Below are positions 1 to 8,281 of a stretch of 38,241 bases of DNA, in pieces. The DNA comes from Clostridia bacterium (GTDB taxonomy: Bacteria; Bacillota; Clostridia; Oscillospirales; Acutalibacteraceae). Positions within the stretch are counted from its first letter, which is position 1, and each line of letters begins with the position of its first letter. The stretch is from positions 1-38,241 of the forward strand of contig JAFYDS010000080.1 in assembly GCA_017544665.1 (NCBI GenBank), given 5' to 3'. The notes under the pieces are model-generated. The model searched no databases. It was not told the DNA's origin and saw nothing but the letters and a program-made list of their open reading frames with translations. Position numbers and translations under genes: made by a program.

Positions 1-633
1 CACGATTGGGAAGCCGGGCAGCTTTTTGCTGACTTCTTCAAGGATATCGAAGCGCAGCTGCGGTTTCTGGCCGGGCTTGAATTTGTAGGCGCCGTGGCTG
101 GTACCGATGGCGATGGCGAGAGAATCCACGCCCGTGCGGGTCACGAAGTCATAGACCTGCGCGGGGTCGGTGTAGCTGGCGTTGCCTTCTTCGACGGCGA
201 CGTCGTCTTCGACGCCGACGAGGGTGCCGAGTTCGCCTTCCACCACCACGCCGTGGGCGTGGGCGTAGTCGACGACCTGCTTCGTGAGCGCGACGTTCTC
301 TTCATACGGCAGGGAGCTGCCGTCGATCATGACGGAGGTAAAGCCGCCGTCGATGCAGCTCTTGCAGGTCTCGAAGTCCGGACCGTGGTCGAGGTGCAGC
401 GCGATCGGGAGCCCCGTTTCTTTTTCCGCGGCTTCGACGAGCTTGACAAGATAGGTGTGGTTCGCGTAGGCGCGCGCGCCCTTCGACACCTGCAGGATCA
501 GCGGGGCGTTGAGCTTTTTCGCCGCTTCGGTGATGCCCTGGATGATCTCCATGTTGTTGACGTTGAACGCGCCGATGGCGTAGCCGCCCTTGTAGGCGTC
601 CTCAAACATTTTCTTGGTTGTAACGAGTGGCAT
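1..633 (-). CDS. fba: Class II fructose-bisphosphate aldolase (C-terminus beyond the window)
   Basis: This cytoplasmic glycolytic/gluconeogenic enzyme cleaves fructose-1,6-bisphosphate to DHAP and glyceraldehyde-3-phosphate. The first 211 residues are present. The class II (zinc) hallmarks are visible: HLDHG with Asp82 and His83, VEGELG with Glu134, and AIGTSHGAYK with His180. The N-terminus MPLVTTKKMF is typical of FbaA, and AGGAGA lies 8 nt upstream of the ATG. It follows the SpoIID-domain gene by 49 nt on the same strand. I see neither a terminator nor a convincing promoter in that gap, so it may be the distal gene of the leftward operon or may have its own weak promoter. The reading frame is open to the window edge. 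Confidence 0.95.
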   Translation of the reverse strand, partial: MPLVTTKKMFEDAYKGGYAIGAFNVNNMEIIQGITEAAKKLNAPLILQVSKGARAYANHTYLVKLVEAAEKETGLPIALHLDHGPDFETCKSCIDGGFTSVMIDGSSLPYEENVALTKQVVDYAHAHGVVVEGELGTLVGVEDDVAVEEGNASYTDPAQVYDFVTRTGVDSLAIAIGTSHGAYKFKPGQKPQLRFDILEEVSKKLPGFPIV

Positions 634-682
634 AGTGCAATCTCCTTTATCTGTATTTGGGAAGTCCCATCATTACCTGAGT

Positions 683-2827
683 TTACTGGAAGGACGACGT
701 GGTCGGCGCCGTGGTCGTGATCGTGTCCGCGGGCTGGCTGTCCGGCGTATAGACGAGGACGAAGCAGTGCGAGCGGATCTTGCCTTCCATGACCTTGCCG
801 CGGAATTCGTTGCCCGTCATCTCGCGCGTGCCGACCGTCATCTTCGAGACGTAGCCAATGTCGCTGCTGATCGCCTGGTCGTGCGACTGGATCGTGATCC
901 ACGTCGCCGGATCGCCGGACAGCTCGATGCCGAGCTTCTGGCGGACGATCGCCTGGAATTCCGTGCTGGAAATCGTGTAGGTCGATTTGAAGTTGCTGAC
1001 GTTGTAGTCGCCGTAGCTCGGGCGTCCGCCGTTCAGGTACGGCAGACTGCTGCCGCCCCAGACATTGTAGTAGGACGTCGTCTTGCCCGCGCTGATGGAG
1101 TGGAACGGCGTGAGCGCGGTCTTGCCCTGATAGGCGATGTAGAGGCCTTCGTTCTTGACTTCCTGCGCCACCTGGCGGCACATATCCGACGGCGTTTTGC
1201 CGTGGGCGTTGGCGTCGGCGTTGAGCCGGAAGTTGTTGTATTTCGCGAAGGTGTAGAGCGCGACCGCCTGCGCCTTGAGCGCTTCGTGGCTGAACGCGGA
1301 GCTCATTTCGGTCTCGAGACAGGAGGCGAGGTATTCGACCGTCTCATAGTCCGTCCCGGCGTAGTTAATCGTCGCGGGGTAGGTGTCGCCCTTGACGAGC
1401 GTCGTGCCGTAATAGTAGTTCGCGAGGATCTGGTCGTAGGTCCAGCCGAGCGAGGAGAGATACTCCGCGCCGTGCTGGCTCAGACCCACGCCGTGGCCGT
1501 AGCCGAAGACATAGAAGGTGAACGTGCCGCTGGTGGAGGGAGCCACCGTCGTGGTCGGCGCGGCGGAAACCTCCGTAGCGCCCGGTTCCGCGGGCACATA
1601 ATTGTCGGCGGGCAGCGTCGTTTCCGACGTCGGGACCGTGGCGGAATAGCCGGAGGGATCGGTCAGGGACGCGGAGGGGTCCGTCGTCGTTTCGCCGCTG
1701 TGCAGGAAGTGGTTGAGCAGGAGGATCGGCGTCAGGATCGCGGCGAGCAGAATAACGGCCGCGATCGCGATCACGCCCTTCGAAAGCTTCTTGCCCTTCT
1801 TGTCGTCGTCCGCGCCGAGCTCGCTGAGCGTCCGGTCGCCGTCGATCTTCCGGCAGACGGTGTCGCAAAGAACAGTCAGGCAGTGTCCCGGCAGCAGCGA
1901 GACGTCGTCCGGGTTCAGCGTGTTGACCTTTTTCGCTTTGCCGCCCTCGCTGTCCGCAACGGCAGCGAACGCATAGTACTGGGTCCCCTCTTCGGTCTCG
2001 ACCTCATAGACGGGAGAGACCGCCGCGCCGTAATCGGTGCCGCCGTCCTCGCGCGCCTGCTTCGCTTCACGCAGCACCTTGGCGGTCTGCGATTCGTCCG
2101 GATCGACCGGGGCTTCCGGGTCGGGGGACACGTCGATGAAATCGACCGCTTCCGTGAGATGCTCCACACTGCCCTGCAGCGCGAGGATCTGCTGCGTCGC
2201 CGACCCGAGCGCGAGCGCCAGCCGGCGGTCGTTGCCCTGGAGCGTTTCGACCATCCGCATCACGGGCGAGAGCAGATCGGAGCCGCTCTCCCCGTCCGTC
2301 ACGATCAGGGGCGCAGCCTGCTGCGGCTGTGCCGGCTCGTCGTCATGCGGCGCGAACAGCAGATCGACAAAGCTGTCCAGCACGGCGTCGATGCGGCTGA
2401 AATCGAGCGGCATCAGCGTCAGGCTGCCGTTCTGTACCGCCGTCGTGAAGCCGCTGAACAGACCGTCGTTCGTCAGATGGGTCACGCTGCCCTTCGGCAC
2501 AAGACAGTGCGCGCGCATATCGATGTCCGCTTTGCCGCTGTGCTTTTGCGCGATGCGCTCCGCGATGGCGGGGACCGACGCCGGTTCCAGCTGCAGCTTT
2601 TCCAGCAGCTTCGCCTTCAGCGCGAGATAGCCCTCGTTTTCCGCGGCAAGGACCACGTCGTCGCCGTCCTCCACCGCAAACGAAGCGGCGGTCAACAGCG
2701 CGTCAACGCCCTCAAAGCTCTGCCGGTCCTCTTCTGAAAAGCCATAGCCGTCCAGCGCAAGACAGATCTTATAGACTGCGTCGGCGGAAAACGCGGATAG
2801 CTCCTCCAGTGTAAACAGTTTAATCAT
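683..2827 (-). CDS. Membrane-anchored SpoIID/LytB-domain protein with permuted domain order
   Basis: SpoIID-type domains are peptidoglycan lytic transglycosylases acting on stem-less glycan during engulfment and related wall remodelling. This 714-residue protein has an unrecognised acidic cytoplasmic part (about 1-345), one membrane helix (about 349-373), a Thr/Ser/Pro-rich linker (about 375-435) and an extracellular SpoIID region. The family's GHGVGLSQHGA motif (444-454), followed by a YYYGT-type segment, comes first. The catalytic-Glu motif TEMSSAF (Glu507), EALKAQAVALYTFA, and the VWGGSSLPYL segment follow. In ordinary SpoIID the GHGVG motif is the C-terminal end, so the domain looks circularly permuted. 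The start has GGAGG 5 nt upstream. It sits 61 nt downstream of a sortase gene and probably shares its transcript. The extracellular, wall-directed role is an inference from the topology. Confidence 0.88.
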   Translation of the reverse strand: MIKLFTLEELSAFSADAVYKICLALDGYGFSEEDRQSFEGVDALLTAASFAVEDGDDVVLAAENEGYLALKAKLLEKLQLEPASVPAIAERIAQKHSGKADIDMRAHCLVPKGSVTHLTNDGLFSGFTTAVQNGSLTLMPLDFSRIDAVLDSFVDLLFAPHDDEPAQPQQAAPLIVTDGESGSDLLSPVMRMVETLQGNDRRLALALGSATQQILALQGSVEHLTEAVDFIDVSPDPEAPVDPDESQTAKVLREAKQAREDGGTDYGAAVSPVYEVETEEGTQYYAFAAVADSEGGKAKKVNTLNPDDVSLLPGHCLTVLCDTVCRKIDGDRTLSELGADDDKKGKKLSKGVIAIAAVILLAAILTPILLLNHFLHSGETTTDPSASLTDPSGYSATVPTSETTLPADNYVPAEPGATEVSAAPTTTVAPSTSGTFTFYVFGYGHGVGLSQHGAEYLSSLGWTYDQILANYYYGTTLVKGDTYPATINYAGTDYETVEYLASCLETEMSSAFSHEALKAQAVALYTFAKYNNFRLNADANAHGKTPSDMCRQVAQEVKNEGLYIAYQGKTALTPFHSISAGKTTSYYNVWGGSSLPYLNGGRPSYGDYNVSNFKSTYTISSTEFQAIVRQKLGIELSGDPATWITIQSHDQAISSDIGYVSKMTVGTREMTGNEFRGKVMEGKIRSHCFVLVYTPDSQPADTITTTAPTTSSFQ

Positions 2828-2888
2828 GATTGCCTCCGTCCCTGCGTGTGCGCCCTGTTGCGCGCACGCCCGTAAATTCTATTGGTAC

Positions 2889-4466
2889 TCAGCCGACCGT
2901 ACAGCAGGCGGCGCCCACATAGGGGTTGCTGATTTTTTTCTTGTCGTAATACACCTGCGGATAGCGGGCGCTGGTGTTGAGCGTCACGTTCGAAGTGTCA
3001 ACCTCCGCCCGTTCGCCCTCGCGGACCATCCGCGCCACAACGACCAGCCGCGCGTTGTCGAATTCGTGCGAGCAGGTGGAGAGCGTCAGCAGCTTGTCGC
3101 CCGGGCGGACGTCCACGCCGGTGTCGTAAATCGAGCGCTGCTTCAGCTCGCTGATGTAGGACGTCTTCTTTTCGTCGCTCGAAAGCGCCGTGAAGTAATA
3201 GGGGAAGACGTAACCGTTGTCGTCCTCGGCGACGGCATTCGTGATGAACACCGCGAAGACCTTCCAGTTGTAATCGTGATACATCGTGTTGAACGCGATC
3301 ACGGGACACTGCTTGTAGCCGGCGAGCGTCTTATACTGGTCGAGCGCGCCGAAGATCGTCCGGTCGTTCATGTGGTGCCCGAAGATGACCGTGTTGTAAT
3401 CAAGCGGTTCGATCTGGTTGAGACAGGACATGAACGGACAGCCGTATTTCGTGCTCTTGCCGTAGAAGTTCTTGTTGAGGTAGGCTTCGTCGTCCACCGA
3501 ACGCACCACGGGCAGGCTCATGTTGATGCCCGGCGCTTCGAGATAGCCGGCGAACTCCCGGTTGGTGCCGTAGAGCCGCGCGTATTTGAGCTGGAGCCCG
3601 CGCGGGAAGGAGACGTTCGGGAACTCGCCCCTGATCTGCTCCCACTGCTGCTCCTCGGTGAGTTCGAGATTGTTGCCGACGCCGTTCTGTCCGTCCGGCG
3701 AAGCGGCCGTTTGCAAGATCATATCGCTGACGTTTTCTTCAAACTTCTTGTTGTCGAGATGCAGCTTGTATTCGCGCAGCAGCACGCCCGCGGAAACGAG
3801 GATCGCGAGGATCGAGATCACGAGCACGACCATCCGGCCGACATGCCGTCCCGGTTCGTCCGGTTCAAGCGGCGCCTGTTCCTCGGCTTCGTCCTCGTCC
3901 TCGTCTTCGCTGAGCTCCTCCACGGCGATGCCGCTTTTCGGGAGCACGCGGCGCGACGCGAACGGCAGCGGCGGCAGTTCGTCGTCCTCCGGCGCGTCGG
4001 CGTCCGGGTCATAGACCTCATCGACCTGAAAGCGGCGGTCGGAATAATCCACCGTATCGAACGAGTCGTCCGCCTCGAGAAAGCTGCTCAGCGTCTTCTT
4101 CTGCGGCGACGGCTGGTCGATTGCGTTTTCGTCCTTGTTAAAATCCTTGCTCTGATACAAGATCCGCGTGCCGAGCGCGTTGTCGGGCGCCGGTTCCTCC
4201 GCCGGCGCGTCCGGCGCGGCGGCCGGCTGCTGCTCTTTGGAGGCGAGCACCTTCTGCAGCAGCTGTTCGAGCTGCTCCTGCGTCATCTGTACCGTCGGCT
4301 CGGCGTCCGCCGCCTTCTGCGGCGCGTCCGGGTTGTTCGTCCGGATCGGCGACGGCGGCGTTTCGCGCTTTTGCGGCAGCGGTTCGGCGTCGGTAAAATC
4401 GAACGCCCCGCTGGAGATATCTTCGATTTGCGGACGGTCCGCGCCGTCCTCATAGATCTTTTTCAT
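2889..4466 (-). CDS. Class B-type sortase with long cytoplasmic N-terminus
   Basis: Sortases are membrane transpeptidases that attach surface proteins to the cell wall. The protein has 525 residues: about 205 of acidic, Pro-rich cytoplasmic sequence, a membrane helix near 208-230, and the sortase domain to the C-terminus. The class B catalytic set is present: GHHM at 363-366, LSTC with Cys465, and NARLVVVAR with Arg473. The extracytoplasmic domain resembles SrtB in having the helix-rich insert between the histidine and cysteine motifs. No substrate with a recognisable sorting signal lies in the window. The ATG overlaps the region just after the cinA stop (13-nt gap), with AAAGGA for ribosome binding. 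Co-transcription with cinA and the SpoIID-domain gene is likely. The N-terminal tail is much longer than in staphylococcal SrtB, and its function is unknown. Confidence 0.9.
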   Translation of the reverse strand: MKKIYEDGADRPQIEDISSGAFDFTDAEPLPQKRETPPSPIRTNNPDAPQKAADAEPTVQMTQEQLEQLLQKVLASKEQQPAAAPDAPAEEPAPDNALGTRILYQSKDFNKDENAIDQPSPQKKTLSSFLEADDSFDTVDYSDRRFQVDEVYDPDADAPEDDELPPLPFASRRVLPKSGIAVEELSEDEDEDEAEEQAPLEPDEPGRHVGRMVVLVISILAILVSAGVLLREYKLHLDNKKFEENVSDMILQTAASPDGQNGVGNNLELTEEQQWEQIRGEFPNVSFPRGLQLKYARLYGTNREFAGYLEAPGINMSLPVVRSVDDEAYLNKNFYGKSTKYGCPFMSCLNQIEPLDYNTVIFGHHMNDRTIFGALDQYKTLAGYKQCPVIAFNTMYHDYNWKVFAVFITNAVAEDDNGYVFPYYFTALSSDEKKTSYISELKQRSIYDTGVDVRPGDKLLTLSTCSHEFDNARLVVVARMVREGERAEVDTSNVTLNTSARYPQVYYDKKKISNPYVGAACCTVG

Positions 4467-4479
4467 GCGTCACAGTCCT

Positions 4480-5745
4480 TTAAGCATTTGGTGCGGCGTC
4501 GGGGTGATCGCGCAGATAGCAGCGGATCAGATCGAGCGCCTGCGAAGAGAATACCGTGCGGTTGAAGTCGCGGCAGTCCGGGCCGGTCTGCCCCGTGTTG
4601 ACGGTCCGCGTGAACGTCTCTCTTCCGTCGGTCAGCGCGAGATAAGCGAGGCCGGGGTCGCGCCCGCGGTCGTCCTTGCCGGGACCGGCAAGCCCCGTGA
4701 CCGACACGGCGAGGTCGGCGCCGCTTTGCGCTCTGGCTCCCTGCGCCATCTGGACGGCGACCGTTTCGCAGACCGCCGAGTCTTTTTCAATCACCCGCGG
4801 ATCGACGAGAAGCAGTTTTTCTTTGATATGGTCCTGATACGAGACGATCCCGCAGCCGAAGACCGCGGACGCACCGGGCACGTCGGTCAGCCGTTTGGCG
4901 ATGAGCCCCGCCGTCGCGGATTCCGCCGTCGCGACGGAGATGTTCCGCCGCAGCAGTTCGCGGACGACCGCCGTTTCGATATTCGGCACATCGACGCCGT
5001 AAACGTAACCGTCCAGCCGCTGCAGGATCTCCTGTACCACAGGTTCCAGCAGCGCTTCGGCTTCCGTTTCGGTCGCCGCCTTCGCGGTCACGCGCAGCAT
5101 CGCTTCGCCGCTTTTCGCGTAGGGAGCGACGGTCGGATTTTCTTTATCGAGCAGGTCGCTGACGGTTTGCGCCATCGAACTTTCGCCGATTCCGAAGGTG
5201 CGGATCTCACGCGAGCAGATCACGCCGTCGGAGAACTGCCGCAGATAGGGCAGCGCGGAGCACTCGAACATCGCTTTCATCTCGCGCGGCGGTCCGGGCA
5301 GCATCAGCAGCCGTTTGCCGTCTTGTTCCATCGCGCAGCCCGGGGCGGTCCCGTTGGTGTTTTCAAAGATGACGGCGCCTTCGGGCATCCACGCCTGCTT
5401 TTCGTTGGTCTTCGGCATCACGACGCCCTTGACGTCAAAATAGTCTTTCATCCGGCGCAGGCTTTCGTCGTGCAGCACGAGCTTCTTTTGGAAAAGGTCG
5501 GCGCAGACCTCCTTGGTCAGATCGTCCTTTGTCGGTCCGAGGCCGCCGGTCGTGAGCACAGTGTCGGCGCGGGAAAACGCGGTCTCGAGCACCTGCCGCA
5601 GACGGTCGGGGTTGTCGCCGACGACGCTCTGGTGCAGCACCGAAATGCCGATTGCCGCCAGCTGTCTGGAAAGATACTGCGCGTTCGTGTTGAGAATATC
5701 GCCGAGCAGCAGCTCCGTGCCGACAAAAACGAGCTCGCACGTCAT
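4480..5745 (-). CDS. cinA: CinA: ADP-ribose pyrophosphatase / nicotinamide-nucleotide amidohydrolase-like protein
   Basis: CinA-family proteins combine an N-terminal MoCF (COG1058) domain with a C-terminal PncC domain that deamidates NMN. The N-terminal domain begins CELVFVGTELLLGDILNTNA and carries TTGGLGPTKDD. The PncC part starts near residue 255. Its expected serine lies in AESATAGLIA, and the Tyr and Lys in VSYQDHIK are kept, although the usual ESCTGG reads ESATAG. Length (about 421) is normal. The upstream GTG at 5754 gives nine extra bases, but an AAAGG box lies 8 nt before the ATG at 5745, so the ATG is preferred. It lies 27 nt after thiI and 13 nt before the sortase, suggesting an operon. 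Confidence 0.93.
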   Translation of the reverse strand: MTCELVFVGTELLLGDILNTNAQYLSRQLAAIGISVLHQSVVGDNPDRLRQVLETAFSRADTVLTTGGLGPTKDDLTKEVCADLFQKKLVLHDESLRRMKDYFDVKGVVMPKTNEKQAWMPEGAVIFENTNGTAPGCAMEQDGKRLLMLPGPPREMKAMFECSALPYLRQFSDGVICSREIRTFGIGESSMAQTVSDLLDKENPTVAPYAKSGEAMLRVTAKAATETEAEALLEPVVQEILQRLDGYVYGVDVPNIETAVVRELLRRNISVATAESATAGLIAKRLTDVPGASAVFGCGIVSYQDHIKEKLLLVDPRVIEKDSAVCETVAVQMAQGARAQSGADLAVSVTGLAGPGKDDRGRDPGLAYLALTDGRETFTRTVNTGQTGPDCRDFNRTVFSSQALDLIRCYLRDHPDAAPNA

Positions 5746-5772
5746 GCGCGTCACCTTTCCTTTCGTGAAAAA

Positions 5773-6942
5773 TCAGGCTTCCAAATAGGTATATCTGGCT
5801 TCTTTGACCGCGCGCTCCAAGAGCGGCGCAAAGTCGAACAGAGCTTCCGCCTCCTCGAGCATCGCGGCGGTCGCCCGCGTTTTCGGATGCTTCGGCGTAA
5901 AGACCGTGCAGCAGTCTTCATACGGTTCCAGCGAGGTCTCGAACGTGTCGATCCGCCGCGCGATCTCGATGATCTCGTCCTTGTCCATCCCGATCAGCGG
6001 GCGGAACACGGGCATGGCGGCGACGGCGTTGGTACAAGCGAGCGAGTCGATCGTCTGCGACGCGACCTGGCCGAGGCTTTCGCCGGTGATCAGCGCCTTG
6101 CAGCCGTCGTTTTCGGCGATCTGCTGCGCGATGCGCATCATGTGCCGGCGCATGATCAGCGTGAACATATCCTCGGGGCAGTGGTCCTTGATCGCCTCCT
6201 GGATCTCGGTGAACGGCACGACATAGAGCTTGATCCTGCCGCTGTAGCGCGAGACGAGCTTCGCGAGCGCGTGCACTTTCAGCTCGGCGCGCTTGCTCGT
6301 ATAGGGCGGCGACACAAAGTGGACCGCGTCGAGCATCAGCCCGCGCTTGGACATCATGTAGCCCGCGACGGGGCTGTCGATCCCGCCCGAGAGCAGCAGA
6401 CACGCCTTGCCCGAAGAGCCGATCGGCAGACCGCCGGCGCCCTTTCGCTGGTTGCCGTGGATGAGTACCTGATCGCGGACCTCCACGGTCACGGTCAGCT
6501 CCGGTTCGTGGACGTCCACCTTGAGCGGATGGATATTGGAAAGAATATGCGCGCCGACTTCCGCGGCGATCTCGGGCGACGTCATCGGGAACTTTTTGTC
6601 GCTTCTCTTGCCGTTGACCTTGAAGGTGCGGACGTTTCTCAGGTCGTCGCCGAGAAATTCGAGCGCCGTGCGCTTGATATCGTCGATGTTCTTTTCGCAG
6701 ACCGCCGCGACGGAAAAGCCGACGATCCCGAACACGCGGGAGATCCGTTCAACGGCTTCGTCGAAGTCGATGTCGTCGCTGTCCGGCTCCGCCACGATCG
6801 TGGACTGCGATTTGCGGAACGTGAACGTCCCGAGGGGCGCAAGTCTGCGCCGCATATTTTTGATCAGTATATCTTCAAACGTCGAGCGGTTGAGTCCCTT
6901 GAGGACGATCTCGCCGTTTTTGACCAGAATGACTTTTTTCAT
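5773..6942 (-). CDS. thiI: ThiI: tRNA 4-thiouridine synthase
   Basis: ThiI adenylates U8 of tRNA and transfers sulfur received as persulfide from a cysteine desulfurase. It can also support thiazole synthesis. The 389-residue protein has a ferredoxin-like/THUMP N-terminal part (about 1-170) and a PP-loop ATPase domain with SGGIDSP at 185-191. There is no C-terminal rhodanese domain, which is the usual form outside enterobacteria. The ATG at 6942 has AAAGGA 7 nt upstream. The frame stays open further upstream, but that stretch is the cysteine desulfurase read in another frame. The gene begins 4 nt after the desulfurase stop. The arrangement matches the NifZ-ThiI pair of Bacillus, where the desulfurase is dedicated to ThiI. 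Confidence 0.95.
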   Translation of the reverse strand: MKKVILVKNGEIVLKGLNRSTFEDILIKNMRRRLAPLGTFTFRKSQSTIVAEPDSDDIDFDEAVERISRVFGIVGFSVAAVCEKNIDDIKRTALEFLGDDLRNVRTFKVNGKRSDKKFPMTSPEIAAEVGAHILSNIHPLKVDVHEPELTVTVEVRDQVLIHGNQRKGAGGLPIGSSGKACLLLSGGIDSPVAGYMMSKRGLMLDAVHFVSPPYTSKRAELKVHALAKLVSRYSGRIKLYVVPFTEIQEAIKDHCPEDMFTLIMRRHMMRIAQQIAENDGCKALITGESLGQVASQTIDSLACTNAVAAMPVFRPLIGMDKDEIIEIARRIDTFETSLEPYEDCCTVFTPKHPKTRATAAMLEEAEALFDFAPLLERAVKEARYTYLEA

Positions 6943-6946
6943 ACGG

Positions 6947-8077
6947 TTATCCTTTTCTGCGAATGGTGTCGAGCGCCGCCCGGATCCCGTCGAGGCAGGC
7001 CTGCAGCTCCGCTTCGGTCGTCTCTGTCGAAAGGCTGACGCGCAGCGAAGAGGAGACGATCGCCGGGTCGAGCCCCGCCGCCGTGAGCACCGGGCTGCGG
7101 TGGCCTTTCGCACAGGCGGACCCGGAGGAGACACAGACGCCGCGGTCCGAGAGGAAGTTGAGCACGACCTCCGCGGGGTGGTGCGGCAGCGCGAGGTTGA
7201 CGATATAGGGCAGCGCGTCGTCCGCACTGTTGACCACGACGTCGGGCAGCTTCCGCAGCGCCGCGACGAAGCCGTCGCGCAGCGCCGTCACGCGGGCAAG
7301 GTGCTGTTCGGGGGCGACTTTCGTCGCCGCGCCGGCGAAGCCCGCGATCGCGACCGTCGGCTCCGTCCCGGGGCGCAGCCCGTTTTGCTGTTCGCCGCCG
7401 AACGTCCGCGGCCGGATCGTCACGCCCGGTTTGATCCAAAGCGCTCCGGCGCCTTTCGGGCCGTGGATCTTGTGCGCGCTGACGGTCAGCAGGTCGCAGC
7501 CGAGCTTTTGCGGGGACAGCGGCAGCTTGCCGAACGCCTGCACGGCGTCGATATGAAACAGCGCGCGGCTGCGTTTTTTCTTGAGCAGTGCGGCGATCGC
7601 TTCGACCGGCTCGATCGAACCGAGCTCGTTGTTGACCGCCATCACGCTGACGAGGATCGTTTTGTCGTCCAGCAGCGCTTCCACGTCTTTGAGGGAGACG
7701 ACGCCAAAGCGGTCAACGGGGATCACCCGCACGTCGAAGCCCTCCGCGGCGAGCTGCTGCGCCGCCTTCAGCACCGAGGGGTGCTCCACGGCGGAGACGA
7801 GGATCCGGCTGCCGTTCTTCTGCTGCGCGTACGCCGCGCCGAAAAGCGCGAGGTTGTTCGCCTCGGTGCCGCCGGAGGTGAAGAGGAGCTCCTTCTCTTT
7901 GCAGCGCAGTGCTTTCGCGAGAGCGGCGCGGCAGTCGGAAAGCAGCGTTTCCGCGTTGAGGCCGACTTCGTGCAGCGAGGACGGGTTGCCCCAGTCCTGT
8001 TCGACGGCGCGGCGCATCCACTGCTTTGCCGTTTCGCAAAGCGGGGTCGTTGCGCTGTTGTCCAAATATGCCTGCAC
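6947..8077 (-). CDS. Cysteine desulfurase (NifS/IscS family), probable sulfur donor for ThiI
   Basis: This PLP enzyme converts cysteine to alanine and an enzyme-bound persulfide. Family motifs are clear: YLDNSATT at the N-terminus, TSGGTEANN, SAHKIHGPKG with the PLP lysine (Lys203), and SSGSACAKG with the catalytic cysteine (Cys322). I place the start at GTG 8077, where AAGAGG lies 9 nt upstream and the protein begins MQAYLDNSATT. The TTG six codons earlier has no ribosome binding site. The length is 376 residues, typical of the group. It is first in the leftward run and directly followed by thiI. Its role as NifZ-like partner of ThiI is inferred from this coupling. A general Fe-S function cannot be excluded. 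Confidence 0.93.
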   Translation of the reverse strand: MQAYLDNSATTPLCETAKQWMRRAVEQDWGNPSSLHEVGLNAETLLSDCRAALAKALRCKEKELLFTSGGTEANNLALFGAAYAQQKNGSRILVSAVEHPSVLKAAQQLAAEGFDVRVIPVDRFGVVSLKDVEALLDDKTILVSVMAVNNELGSIEPVEAIAALLKKKRSRALFHIDAVQAFGKLPLSPQKLGCDLLTVSAHKIHGPKGAGALWIKPGVTIRPRTFGGEQQNGLRPGTEPTVAIAGFAGAATKVAPEQHLARVTALRDGFVAALRKLPDVVVNSADDALPYIVNLALPHHPAEVVLNFLSDRGVCVSSGSACAKGHRSPVLTAAGLDPAIVSSSLRVSLSTETTEAELQACLDGIRAALDTIRRKG

Positions 8078-8109
8078 GCAGATACACCTCTTCAATATAA
8101 TTACAGTCC

Positions 8110-8138
8110 ATTATACTATAAAAACGGACCAGATGCAA
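8110..8138 (-). promoter_or_regulatory. Sigma-A promoter of the desulfurase-thiI-cinA run
   Basis: On the minus strand there is a perfect TATAAT (8110-8115), a 17-nt spacer and TTGCAT as a weak -35. It would start transcription near 8103, about 26 nt before the GTG start. No hairpin follows, so no leader regulation is evident. Confidence 0.7.
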
Positions 8139-8281
8139 TGGGAAAACGGACATTTCTGCTGCACCAGACGATGAATTTTTTGAAAACAACGCCGCGAAGG
8201 CGGGTATAACCGCAGAAATCGCGGGCATTCCTATTGTATAAAGCATTCATAAAGAAAACTTAAAAGACGGAGGCACGTCTC

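Noticed and set aside
634..682. Separate promoter for fba.
   Set aside because: Only a weak TACAGA-like box is seen, and no -35 at the proper distance.
94..7038. Long open frames on the + strand opposite the leftward operon (up to about 860 codons).
   Set aside because: They are Arg/Ala-rich antisense shadows of high-GC coding genes, without ribosome binding sites or recognisable domains.
6943..7227. In-frame N-terminal extension of thiI.
   Set aside because: It overlaps the cysteine desulfurase gene, is Arg/Ser-rich, and the ATG at 6942 has a good ribosome binding site and the natural ThiI start.
8139..8281. Sporulation sigma promoter before ypeB.
   Set aside because: GCATT and CATTCATA words occur near 8225-8250, but their spacing does not fit SigG, SigF or SigE consensus.
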